From: JBGLNL01 sp046484125
Lineage (GTDB): Bacteria > Chloroflexota > Dehalococcoidia > SZUA-161 > SpSt-899
NCBI GenBank assembly: GCA_046484125.1
Contig: JAWOBX010000043.1
Span: 1 to 64,000 of the forward strand
DNA length: 64,000 nucleotides
Direction of reading: 5' to 3'
In this document: positions 50,555 to 59,286 of the stretch, in pieces
How positions within the stretch are numbered: position 1 is the stretch's first letter
How the letters are laid out: each line of letters opens with the position of its first letter
The notes under the pieces: model-generated
Seen by the model: the letters and a program-made list of their open reading frames with translations, nothing else
Told to the model about the DNA's origin: nothing
Database searches by the model: none
Translations under genes and position numbers: made by a program

Positions 50555-51604
50555 ATGATCAAGAGGCGAATATCGCGACCCATAAATGTCGGTGGGGTAA
50601 AGGTCGGGGGGGGAGCCCGCGTGGTGATCCAGTCAATGACGAAGACTGATACTCGCGACGTTTCCGCCACTCTTAATCAGATTAACCGGCTGGCGGAGTG
50701 CGGGTGCGGAATAGTACGTCTTGCCGTTCCCGATATGGACGCCGCCGACTCACTTGGAAGGATTAAGAAATCTTCACCAATACCATTGATAGCTGATATA
50801 CATTTCGATCATAGACTGGCGGTTGCTTCCATAAATAGTGGCGTTGATCAAGTCAGGTTCAATCCGGGCAATATCAGGGGAGACGAAAAAATCGCTGAGA
50901 TCGTCAGGTGTGCCAGCGAAAGATCTCTGCCACTTAGAATAGGCGTAAATGCCGGAAGTCTGGCGCACAAGCGGGATGAGGCGGAGCTCGCCACCTTGAT
51001 GGCCGAAGCGGCATTGGACCAGGTGCGGCTGCTGGAAGATATGAACTATGATTTGATCGAAATATCCCTGAAGGCATCGGATGTGATGACCACAATCGAG
51101 GCGAACAAGCTGATCGCATTGAAAACGCCGTATCCGTTGCATATTGGAATTACCGAGGCCGGGTTGCCGGGTCCCGGCAGCATACGCAGCGCGGTGGGAC
51201 TGGGGGTTTTGCTCTATGAGGGACTGGGTGACAGCTTGAGAGTTTCACTCACTACGCCGGATCCGTGTGAAGAGGTGCTGGCTGGCCTGGATATCCTTCA
51301 TTCACTGGAACTGATGGACAGTACTCCCAGACTCATAAGCTGCCCCACATGCGGGCGTTGTGAGGCGGAAGGATTCTTCGAACTGGCAGGAGCGATCGAA
51401 AAGGAATTGAGGAAGCTGGAGAAACCGGTAACGGTGGCGGTGATGGGTTGTGTGGTCAATGGCCCCGGGGAGGCGCGAGACGCTGATGTTGGTCTGGCCT
51501 GCGGCAGGGGGAGAGGTGTGATCTTTAAAAAGGGTGAAAAGGTCGCTACTGTTGAAGAAACCGAGTTCTTTAGCGCCCTGATGAAGGAAATAAGTGTGTT
51601 GTAG
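50555..51604 (+). CDS. ispG: 4-hydroxy-3-methylbut-2-enyl diphosphate synthase
   Basis: A 349-aa IspG of the MEP isoprenoid pathway, an iron-sulfur enzyme converting MEcPP to HMBPP. N-terminal TIM-barrel motifs VVIQSMTKTDTRD, LIADIHFDHRLA and RIGVNAGSL are followed by the Fe-S Cys in SCPTCGRC and GCVVNGPGEARDADVG. ATG at 50555 is preferred; an in-frame TTG (50531) lies inside the repeat. First gene of the same-strand methionine-related island. Confidence 0.95.
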   Translation: MIKRRISRPINVGGVKVGGGARVVIQSMTKTDTRDVSATLNQINRLAECGCGIVRLAVPDMDAADSLGRIKKSSPIPLIADIHFDHRLAVASINSGVDQVRFNPGNIRGDEKIAEIVRCASERSLPLRIGVNAGSLAHKRDEAELATLMAEAALDQVRLLEDMNYDLIEISLKASDVMTTIEANKLIALKTPYPLHIGITEAGLPGPGSIRSAVGLGVLLYEGLGDSLRVSLTTPDPCEEVLAGLDILHSLELMDSTPRLISCPTCGRCEAEGFFELAGAIEKELRKLEKPVTVAVMGCVVNGPGEARDADVGLACGRGRGVIFKKGEKVATVEETEFFSALMKEISVL

Positions 51605-51689
51605 CGGATCATATGGTCCGGAAATCGTCATCATCGAAAATTGCTTGTGAGGACTGATGATCAAACCTTAGGTAAGCTGAAAATCAAGC

Positions 51690-51740
51690 AACCTTTCAGA
51701 GTAAGTGGTGACTCCGGGGGATCCGGTCGGTCAGAGGTTT
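51690..51740 (+). repeat. Internally deleted repeat copy
   Basis: The 5' part (aacctttcagagtaagtggtgactccggggg) is joined almost directly to the 3' part (gtcagaggtt), lacking both hairpins. Lies 33 nt before the TIM-barrel gene. Confidence 0.65.
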
Positions 51741-51773
51741 CAGACGATTTCCATGTAATTAGAGGGAAAGGAA

Positions 51774-52685
51774 TTGACTCACATATCAATATCCACAATG
51801 TGGAGTGAGAGATTTACGAACATCGCTGAGTTCATACAGGATGCCAGGGGCACGGGTTTTACGCATCTGGAACTTAACAGCATATTATCACCAGAACGTC
51901 TAAAAGAACTCCTTTCGGTCAATGATCTCGGGATATCCAGTGTCCACGCTCCATCGCCCAATACGGAAACAGCCGCGGGAATGGCCAACCGTCTTTCTCT
52001 GGGATCGCTGAATGAAAATGAGAGACGGGCGGCCATAGAGGTTACCGTATCCACGATCAACCTCGCTTCAGAGGTGGGCGCCCGGGTAGTTGTTGTACAT
52101 GCGGGGTACGCCGATATGAATCCGGATATGGAAAAAGATCTGCGAAGAATGTATTTGGACGGTCTGGGGGAGAGCGACGAGTTTGAAAGATTGCGATGCA
52201 GTATAGTTGAGTTACGGTCGTTTAACGCCTGTCCGCACGTTGACGCGGCAAAAGAGAGCCTCAGGGAGCTCGCCGATTACGCTAGGAAAAAAGGGATTCA
52301 GATTGCCCTTGAGAATAGAGTCAACTATCACGAGATTCCCAGCATAGACGAGATGGTAGACATAATGAGTGAGTTTCAGCCGGAGGTGGTAGGGTACTGG
52401 CATGATGTTGGTCACGCAGAGATTCAGTCCCGAACAGGTTTCACTCCTCATATGGACTGGTTTAAAGCACTTGAGGATCGAATGGTGGGTGTTCACTTAC
52501 ACGATCTCCGGGGGCTGAAGGATCATTATGCCCCGGGGTCTGGAGACATCAACTGGCGGTTGCTGGCTGACAAGCTGGCCGGGAACATAGTCCGGGTTTG
52601 TGAAATAGCAGCATGGAATGAGCCTGAGGATGCCGGCGGGGCCATAAGCTTCCTGAAGGAGACGGGGGTACTCAGTCATTCTTGA
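51774..52685 (+). CDS. Sugar-phosphate isomerase/epimerase-like TIM-barrel protein
   Basis: A 303-aa protein of the xylose-isomerase-like (AP endonuclease 2) TIM-barrel superfamily. Likely metal ligands are in IALENRVNY, YWHDVGHAEI and VHLHDLRG. Members isomerise or epimerise sugars, cleave inositol-type rings or act on DNA. Here neighbours are sugar- and methylthioribose-related (zinc dehydrogenase, mtnA, mtnP), suggesting a ketose or phospho-sugar substrate. TTG start at 51774 behind gggaaagga. Confidence 0.78.
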   Translation: MTHISISTMWSERFTNIAEFIQDARGTGFTHLELNSILSPERLKELLSVNDLGISSVHAPSPNTETAAGMANRLSLGSLNENERRAAIEVTVSTINLASEVGARVVVVHAGYADMNPDMEKDLRRMYLDGLGESDEFERLRCSIVELRSFNACPHVDAAKESLRELADYARKKGIQIALENRVNYHEIPSIDEMVDIMSEFQPEVVGYWHDVGHAEIQSRTGFTPHMDWFKALEDRMVGVHLHDLRGLKDHYAPGSGDINWRLLADKLAGNIVRVCEIAAWNEPEDAGGAISFLKETGVLSHS

Positions 52686-52781
52686 AAACCAGCCGAATAT
52701 CATGTGCACTAATACCGGGGCTGGAAGATGCCCGCTGATTGATTGATCACAGAATGATATTGAGCATGGTCCGGAGAAAAA

Positions 52782-53738
52782 ATGCGCGCCGTTGTTTTTG
52801 ACAGAGAATTACGTTTCGTCCGTGATTATCCGGTCCCCTCGCGTGAACCCGGATGGGCCATGATTCGGGTCAGTCTGGCAGGTATCTGCAAGACTGATAT
52901 AGAGATCACCAAAGGATATATGGGGTTTTCCGGGGTCGTGGGGCATGAATTCGTGGGTATTGTCGATGAAGCCGAGGATCCCGTTTTGGTCGGTAAGAGG
53001 GTGGTCGGGGAGATAAACGCGGCTTGCGGTAAATGTCAAATATGTGATATAGGATTGGGACGGCACTGCCCTCACCGGTCTACTTTGGGGATCGACAAGC
53101 TCGATGGTTGTATGGCGGATTACTGTGTATTACCGGTGAGCAATCTGGTAAGGGTTCCCGATGGAATTTCCGACGAAAGGGCTGTCTTTATTGAGCCACT
53201 CTCCGCCGCGTGTGAAATACTTCAGCAGCTAAGGCCGGAGCTCTGGGAACGCGCGGTGGTGCTGGGGGATGGGAGGCTGGGGATACTGTGTTCCTGGGTA
53301 CTTTGTACCGTACTTTCCGACGTAACTCTGGCAGGCCATCATCCAGAGAAGCTTGGTATCGCGCAATGGCGAGGATTGAAGACGACGAGAGATGCCGGCA
53401 AATCGGTAACGAACGCCGACATCGTCGTGGAGGCGACCGGCTCACCGGATGGATTAAGGGAGGCTATGGAGATCTGCGGGCCCAGGGGCAGGATAGTACT
53501 AAAGTCAACGATCGCGGCACACACTGATTTGAACCTTTCGCCGCTGGTGATAAACGAGCAGACTTTGATAGGGTCGCGTTGTGGTCGGTTTCAAGACGGA
53601 CTTCGAATCCTGGAATCTTATCCGGATATGCCAATCGAAAGAATGATCACAGGTCGGTACTCGATCGAAGAGTCATTAGCCGCGTTCGACCGGGCGGTAA
53701 AACCGGATGCGCTTAAAATACTGATAAAGGTAGACTGA
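52782..53738 (+). CDS. Zinc-dependent MDR alcohol/polyol dehydrogenase-like protein
   Basis: A 318-aa medium-chain dehydrogenase, short for the family. Catalytic zinc ligands are Cys36 (GICKTD), His55-Glu56 (GHEF) and a Glu in IEPLSAACE; the structural zinc Cys are 82, 85, 88 and 96 (CGKCQICDIGLGRHC). The nucleotide-binding loop reads VLGDGRLG. It should oxidise or reduce a sugar, polyol or similar alcohol with NAD(P). It lies 47 nt before mtnA, in the same direction. Confidence 0.85.
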   Translation: MRAVVFDRELRFVRDYPVPSREPGWAMIRVSLAGICKTDIEITKGYMGFSGVVGHEFVGIVDEAEDPVLVGKRVVGEINAACGKCQICDIGLGRHCPHRSTLGIDKLDGCMADYCVLPVSNLVRVPDGISDERAVFIEPLSAACEILQQLRPELWERAVVLGDGRLGILCSWVLCTVLSDVTLAGHHPEKLGIAQWRGLKTTRDAGKSVTNADIVVEATGSPDGLREAMEICGPRGRIVLKSTIAAHTDLNLSPLVINEQTLIGSRCGRFQDGLRILESYPDMPIERMITGRYSIEESLAAFDRAVKPDALKILIKVD

Positions 53739-53784
53739 TTAAACAACCCGGGTCTACTATAAACGAAGGCTGGTACTCGATACT

Positions 53785-54828
53785 ATGAAGATAAAACCGA
53801 TAGAATGGCAAGATGGAAAGATTATACTTTTAGATCAGACCCGCCTACCGAGGGAGGAAGTATTCCTTGAAATACCGGGTGTCGATGGAATTTGTGAGGC
53901 AATCAAGGCGCTCCGGATTCGAGGCGCTCCGGCTATTGGTGTCGCCGCGGCTTATGGGTTGGTGCTGGGCGCGCGGGAAATCATGGAAGAATCGAGAGAA
54001 GACTTCCTGTCGCAGTTAAAGAGGATATCCGACACCATTTTGGAGACACGCCCTACAGCGGTGAACATATTCTGGGCGCTGGAGAGAATGAAGCGGACCG
54101 CCAGCGGCTTCTCAGATACTGAGGAGATTAAATCTGCTCTGGAGGGAGAAGCCCGCGCCATTGAGAGAGAGACGGCTGAGGATGACCGCAGGTTGAGTGA
54201 ATACGGGGCCGAACTGATACATGACGGTTCCACCATACTCACTCATTGCAATGCCGGATCCCTTGCCACATCCGGTTATGGTACAGCACTGGGCATGATC
54301 GGCGCGGCTTTCGAGCGGGGCAAACGAATCCAGGTGTTTGCCGATGAGACGAGACCGTTACTGCAGGGAGCTAGACTTACTACCTGGGAGTTGATGAGGG
54401 CTGGAATACCGGTGACTCTCATCACCGATAATATGGCGGGCCATTTCATGAAGCAGGGGAAAATAGACTGTGTAGTAGTGGGAGCCGACAGGATCGCAGC
54501 TAACGGGGATGTAGCGAACAAGATCGGCACATACAGCGTAGCGGTACTGGCTCACGAGCACGAAATCCCGTTTTACGTCTGTGCCCCTGTTAGCACAATA
54601 GATTTTTCGATCCAATCCGGTAGCGAAATCCCTATAGAGGAGAGAGACGCGCGTGAAGTCACTGAGATACTTGGAGTCCGTATAGCCCCTGAGGGTGTAC
54701 ATGTATTGAATCCGGCATTCGATATCACGCCTCACAGCTATGTTTCTGCTATAATTACGGAAGAGGGTGTGGCCAGAGCGCCTTATCTGGACAGTCTGGG
54801 GAAAATGCGTAAAGGAGAGAGGTATTGA
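53785..54828 (+). CDS. mtnA: S-methyl-5-thioribose-1-phosphate isomerase
   Basis: A 347-aa MtnA that turns methylthioribose-1-phosphate into methylthioribulose-1-phosphate. It has IRGAPAIGVAAAYG near the N-terminus, the catalytic Cys in THCNAGSLATSGYGTALG (~160) and the Asp in VVGADRIAANGDVANKIGT (~240). Overlaps mtnP by 4 nt, which supplies its substrate. Confidence 0.95.
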   Translation: MKIKPIEWQDGKIILLDQTRLPREEVFLEIPGVDGICEAIKALRIRGAPAIGVAAAYGLVLGAREIMEESREDFLSQLKRISDTILETRPTAVNIFWALERMKRTASGFSDTEEIKSALEGEARAIERETAEDDRRLSEYGAELIHDGSTILTHCNAGSLATSGYGTALGMIGAAFERGKRIQVFADETRPLLQGARLTTWELMRAGIPVTLITDNMAGHFMKQGKIDCVVVGADRIAANGDVANKIGTYSVAVLAHEHEIPFYVCAPVSTIDFSIQSGSEIPIEERDAREVTEILGVRIAPEGVHVLNPAFDITPHSYVSAIITEEGVARAPYLDSLGKMRKGERY

Positions 54829-55691
54829 CTAAGGGAGCAAAGATCGGAGTGATAGGGGGAACCGGCCTGTATGAGATAGAGGGGATGGTGGGCCTGGAGG
54901 AGGTTAAGGTTCATACTCCTTTTGGTGACCCCAGTGACGTGATCGGCATTGGAAGCCTCGAAGGGGTCAACATCGCGTTTCTGCCAAGACATGGAAAGGG
55001 GCATCGTATAGCTCCGAATGAGTTACCGCAAAGGGCCAACATCTGGGCGCTGAAATCCCTTGGCGTGGAATGGATCATAGCCGTCAACTCCGCTGGAAGC
55101 TTTAAACAGGAGGTCAGGCCGCGGGAACTGGTTATTCCCGACCAGGTCATAGATCGAACCAGGGGAAGAATAAATACGTTTTTTGGTAACGGTGTGGTTG
55201 CTCACCTGACATACGCCAAGCCCTTCTGCCCGGTGCTCAGCGGGATACTCTTTCAGGCCGCACAGGAAGCGGGAGCCAGAGTGCACAAGGGCGGTACGTT
55301 TGTTGCTATGGAGGGACCGCAGTTTTCCACTGTGGCGGAATCACGACTGTATAAGTCGTGGGGGGCCGATATTATAGGTATGACGGTCCTCCCTGAGGCG
55401 AAGCTGGCACGCGAGGCTGAAATATGTTATGCCACGGTGGCGTGTGTTACCGATTATGATTCCTGGCATGATGATCTGGGAGAGGTGAGGATAGAGGAGA
55501 TTATAGAGATACTCTCTCAGAACGTGGACAGGGCCAAACAGATAATCAGGATAGCTGCCATGAATGTCCCTGAGATCCGAGAATGTAATTGTATCAACGC
55601 GCTTGAAAACGCTATTGTTACCGATCCGGCGGCGATACCGGACGAGGTCAGACGTGACCTGGACATTATTATCGGGAAATATATCAAGTGA
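54825..55691 (+). CDS. mtnP: S-methyl-5'-thioadenosine phosphorylase
   Basis: A 288-aa phosphorylase splitting methylthioadenosine into adenine and methylthioribose-1-phosphate. Motifs: GVIGGTGLYEIEG, LPRHGKGHRIAPNELPQRANIWAL, AMEGPQFSTVAESRLY and VTDYDSWH, whose Asp residues mark 6-aminopurine specificity. TTG start coupled to the mtnA stop. Confidence 0.93.
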   Translation: MTKGAKIGVIGGTGLYEIEGMVGLEEVKVHTPFGDPSDVIGIGSLEGVNIAFLPRHGKGHRIAPNELPQRANIWALKSLGVEWIIAVNSAGSFKQEVRPRELVIPDQVIDRTRGRINTFFGNGVVAHLTYAKPFCPVLSGILFQAAQEAGARVHKGGTFVAMEGPQFSTVAESRLYKSWGADIIGMTVLPEAKLAREAEICYATVACVTDYDSWHDDLGEVRIEEIIEILSQNVDRAKQIIRIAAMNVPEIRECNCINALENAIVTDPAAIPDEVRRDLDIIIGKYIK

Positions 55692-55701
55692 GGCGGCCAA
55701 A

Positions 55702-56751
55702 TTGAATAATAATGATTTCAAACTAAACCTCGCGGGTCTGGCTACGGCTATCGGCAGCATGCCCCATACCGATCCGGCTAAAGCGTGTGAAGTGGTAAGA
55801 GAATATCTACCCGACATCCCGGTATGGCCGCAACTGCCCAACAGGTCGTTTCTGGAGAATATGTATGTTCAGTACAGCGAAGGTCTGCCTGGCATCGTAC
55901 TGAGTGAAGAAAGAATTCATATCGACCGCACCGTAGACCTCTCGGATCAGATGGAAGCGCTGTACGCGGCTTATATAGAGAATGATCTGGACCGATATGC
56001 CGTTTCCAGAGAATATGCTCTGGGCCTGCATGAATTCTTAAATATGAAGCTGGATTCGGCGAGGGCGGTTAAGGGTCAGGTGACCGGCCCTGTCAGCTTT
56101 GGCCTGACGGTTACCGATCAGGATCGCCGTCCCACACTGTATGATGAGACGCTGGCGGACGCAATAGCCTTTCATCTCCGCCTGAAAGCGGCGTGGATGG
56201 AAAGGGAGCTGGCTAAGTTATCGCCGAATACAATCGTTTTTCTCGATGAGCCGTATCTGGCGTCTCTGGGTTCCGCCTTCGTAGCAATCGACAATGAAAT
56301 TGTCATCAGGCTCACCAACGAAGCGTTGGGTGGTATACGGGGCCTGAAGGGGATGCATTGTTGCGGCAACACCGACTGGTCTGTTCTGATGGCAACCGAA
56401 ATAGATATACTCAATTTCGACGCGTATACTCATGGTGAGGCACTGGTGCTCTATCCCTCCGCAGTGCGGGAATTTCTTGATCGTGGTGGCATACTGGCAT
56501 GGGGTATAGTTCCCAGTGACGAAACAGAGGTGGCCGGGGTTACTGCAAGTGGCCTGATAGACAGGTTGTCGGAATTGATGGATTACCTGACTGGAAAGGG
56601 TGTCGACCGTGAGGCGCTCGCGAAGCAGTGCCTGATAACTCCGTCATGTGGTGCTGGTTCTCTTTCGGAGGGGGCCGCAGAGTCGGTGTTGAAGCTGACT
56701 GAGGAGGTCTCCTCTCAATTCAGAAATTCAAAAAGACTTGGTGGCGGATAA
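55702..56751 (+). CDS. Core MetE-type methionine synthase
   Basis: A 349-aa protein equal to the catalytic half of cobalamin-independent methionine synthase. The zinc site reads MHCCGN (His219, Cys221) with a later Cys in PSCGAGSL (Cys316). It lacks the N-terminal folate-binding half of MetE. A core MetE of this size from Dehalococcoides has been shown to take its methyl group from corrinoid protein. The reading frame is open upstream, but TTG at 55702, 10 nt after mtnP, is the likely start. The acs operon of this window encodes the probable donor. Confidence 0.82.
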   Translation: MNNNDFKLNLAGLATAIGSMPHTDPAKACEVVREYLPDIPVWPQLPNRSFLENMYVQYSEGLPGIVLSEERIHIDRTVDLSDQMEALYAAYIENDLDRYAVSREYALGLHEFLNMKLDSARAVKGQVTGPVSFGLTVTDQDRRPTLYDETLADAIAFHLRLKAAWMERELAKLSPNTIVFLDEPYLASLGSAFVAIDNEIVIRLTNEALGGIRGLKGMHCCGNTDWSVLMATEIDILNFDAYTHGEALVLYPSAVREFLDRGGILAWGIVPSDETEVAGVTASGLIDRLSELMDYLTGKGVDREALAKQCLITPSCGAGSLSEGAAESVLKLTEEVSSQFRNSKRLGGG

Positions 56752-56752
56752 A

Positions 56753-58393
56753 ATGGACCTTGATATCATCGGAATAGGCTCGGCTTTAGTAGACATAACT
56801 ATTGAAGTTGATGATAAATTCCTGGATGCTGAGGGATTACCCAAGGGCGGGATGACTCTGGTTGAAGCGGATCGGTCAAAGGAATTACAGCAAAAGCTTA
56901 AAGGTATGACCAGAGAGATCTCGCCGGGCGGGGCTACAGCCAATGTCATGGCCTCGTTTGCCCATTGTGGGGGAAGGGCGGGATTTATTGGCAAGGTTGG
57001 CCGCGATGAGATGGGAGCGTATTTCGAGCAGGAGACGGAGGCGGTCGGGGTGAAGTTTGTGAAGCTGGTATCGGAAAGCTCGCCTACAGGTATCGGCCTG
57101 ACACTGATAACTCCCGATAGGCAGCGGACGTTTGCCACCAATCTCGGGGCGGCCGTAGAGCTTTCACCGGCTGACCTTTCAGAAGAACTTCTAAATCAGG
57201 CGCACATTCTGCACCTGGAGGCGTACCTGGTTTTTAACCGGGAGCTTATGGATTTCATTCTGAGTACGGCCAGGGCAAATGGCCAGAGGATCTCTATGGA
57301 CCTATCCTCATTTGATACGGTGAAAGAAAATCTGGAATACCTGGAGAGGATAGTAAAAGATCATCTCGATATAGTTTTTGCCAACGAGGATGAGAGCCTC
57401 GCCTTTACAGGGCTCGCGACGAGGGAATCACTTGGTGTCCTTTCCCGCCTGTGTGAGATCGCTGTTGTCAAGGAGGGGGCTCTGGGTTCCCATATAGCCA
57501 ATGGTGCGCATCGTGTTTTTCTACCCGCGGAAAAGGCATGGGTTGTAGATACCAACGGGGCTGGAGACGCCTATGCGGGAGCGGTTTTATATGGGTTGAG
57601 TCAGGGTATGAGCGTATCAACCTGTGGGCGTATTGGTACCAGAGCGGGTGGGCTGATTGTTGGCCAGAGAGGAGCAAGGTCGACGCCTGATAACGCCAGG
57701 TTCCTGCGTGACTTTGCTGAAGAACTGGGTATGCTGATGTTGAGACGGCTTCAGTCGGGAAGCCTCACACCAGAGCTAGTGGTGGGGGTGGGGGAGGAAA
57801 TCGCCTCTTTTCATGAGAAGGCGGCTGTATGTGAGGAACCGGACAAATATGGTAGCCCCGAATGGGTCGGAGCGGCTGTGGCGGAGGTTTTCAGCGAGTT
57901 AGAAGATTATGTGGGAAAAACCATTGAAGAGGAGCAGTACAGCGCGTTGAGGAGCTACATGGAGGGGTTCCTGGAAGATAAAGACCGTCTAATGGAGAGC
58001 CGGGTTGAGCAGGGGAGAATAATCTCCTGCCACGGTGAATTGCATACCGAACATATCTGTCTGGGAGATTCGGTTACCATCCTTGACTGCCTGGAGTTCG
58101 ACGATCGATTCAGCTACAGTGATCCGGCTTACGATCTGGGTTTACTGACAATGGAACTCGGTTTCCATGGCCGTTCGGACTTGGAAGAGGTGCTGGAAAG
58201 GTCGTATGTAGAGAGTTCGGACGATAGACAGATTATAGAGATGTTGCCGTTCTATAAAATATATCATGCTCTGGTCAGGGGCAAATATACCAGTTTCCGC
58301 CTTGAAGATGAGGATATATCGAAGGAAGAGAGGGAGACTGTTATTGATACTTCAAGGCACTATTTCGAACTGGCTTGTTCTTATCTGCCCTGA
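56753..58393 (+). CDS. PfkB sugar/nucleoside kinase fused to a degenerate APH-type kinase lobe
   Basis: A 546-aa two-part protein. Residues 1-~325 are a complete PfkB kinase of the adenosine-kinase-like group (SPGGATANVMASFA near 57-70, DTNGAGDAYAGA at 266-277 with catalytic Asp272). Residues ~328-546 match the C-terminal lobe of the aminoglycoside phosphotransferase half of COG2187 proteins (LTPELV, YGSPEWV, CHGELHTEHI at 426-435, LDCLEFDDRF, LPFYKIYHALVRGK). The N-lobe is missing, and the usual HGDLHxxN reads HGELHxxH, so the catalytic Asp and metal-binding Asn are changed. It follows core metE by one base. Adenosine phosphorylation would remove an AhcY product. Confidence 0.85.
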   Translation: MDLDIIGIGSALVDITIEVDDKFLDAEGLPKGGMTLVEADRSKELQQKLKGMTREISPGGATANVMASFAHCGGRAGFIGKVGRDEMGAYFEQETEAVGVKFVKLVSESSPTGIGLTLITPDRQRTFATNLGAAVELSPADLSEELLNQAHILHLEAYLVFNRELMDFILSTARANGQRISMDLSSFDTVKENLEYLERIVKDHLDIVFANEDESLAFTGLATRESLGVLSRLCEIAVVKEGALGSHIANGAHRVFLPAEKAWVVDTNGAGDAYAGAVLYGLSQGMSVSTCGRIGTRAGGLIVGQRGARSTPDNARFLRDFAEELGMLMLRRLQSGSLTPELVVGVGEEIASFHEKAAVCEEPDKYGSPEWVGAAVAEVFSELEDYVGKTIEEEQYSALRSYMEGFLEDKDRLMESRVEQGRIISCHGELHTEHICLGDSVTILDCLEFDDRFSYSDPAYDLGLLTMELGFHGRSDLEEVLERSYVESSDDRQIIEMLPFYKIYHALVRGKYTSFRLEDEDISKEERETVIDTSRHYFELACSYLP

Positions 58394-58480
58394 GCAGGCA
58401 TGTTGAACAGGCCTCATGTTTTGTTGCGCCATGAAAACGGTAGGAGATTCAGGCCGCTTAAGATCACAAGGGGGAAGTCA

Positions 58481-59185
58481 GTGAAAAGGTTGATTTTAAT
58501 TATTGCTGTTTGTATAGCCCTGGTGCTGGCGTTGCCGGGTTGCGGCGACGACGATGACTCGGACGGTTCGGGGTTTGAAATAGCGGCTTCCGGGGCAGTA
58601 GCACTCATCGATTCACATATCAGTAGTGTGATTAGCGACATGGAAGTGGTCGCAATGACAAGCGAGATCAAATCGGGCGACTGGGAGCGCATGGAGCCGC
58701 TGCTTGCCGAATTGAAGCAGGACGAAATTCCGGCTGTGTTGTGGTTTGTGCTACCGGACGGTTCATACTTTACTGTAGAAAAAGGTAAGGTGGACGAGAA
58801 CCTCTCGGACCGATCATATTTTCCCGGCCTGATGGATGGCAGGAACCAGATAAGCGGGCTTTTGACTAGTAAATCGACGGGTAAGAAGATGTTTGTTGCT
58901 GCCGTTCCGGTATGGTCCGATGGGGAGGTTATCGGGGGGTTGGGTGCCTCTGTTCTCTTGGACGGTTTGAGCGGGGTCTTGACCAGTGAGCTGCAACTGC
59001 CGTCCGACATGTTTTTCTATGTAACAGACGAAAGCGGTAAGGTGGCCCTGCATTCAAATACGGCTTTGATTATGGAAGAAAGTTCTGATATAGAAAATGG
59101 CCGTGTTGTGGCCACAAAAAAATCAGAGCTGATGGGCTGGAATTTCGCGCTGGCTTATATGACGGAAGACGCCAGCCTGGATTGA
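58481..59185 (+). CDS. Cache-domain lipoprotein
   Basis: A 234-aa secreted lipoprotein: signal peptide with lipobox LPGC (Cys21), an acidic spacer GDDDDSDGS, then an extracytoplasmic Cache sensor domain (LWFVLPDGSYFTVEKG, LSDRSYFPGLMDG, KMFVAAVPVWSDGEVIGGLGASV). Cache domains normally sit on chemoreceptors or kinases; here there is no membrane helix or signalling module after it. GTG start at 58481 behind aaggggg. Ligand unknown. Confidence 0.78.
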   Translation: MKRLILIIAVCIALVLALPGCGDDDDSDGSGFEIAASGAVALIDSHISSVISDMEVVAMTSEIKSGDWERMEPLLAELKQDEIPAVLWFVLPDGSYFTVEKGKVDENLSDRSYFPGLMDGRNQISGLLTSKSTGKKMFVAAVPVWSDGEVIGGLGASVLLDGLSGVLTSELQLPSDMFFYVTDESGKVALHSNTALIMEESSDIENGRVVATKKSELMGWNFALAYMTEDASLD

Positions 59186-59286
59186 AGTAAAACTCTGGTT
59201 GTTTCGGGTATCGGAGTGAGTATTTCCTGAATTGGGCACTTGAGAGTGCCTGTAGTTGTAACCCTTTTCACCCGGTTTTGTCAGGT

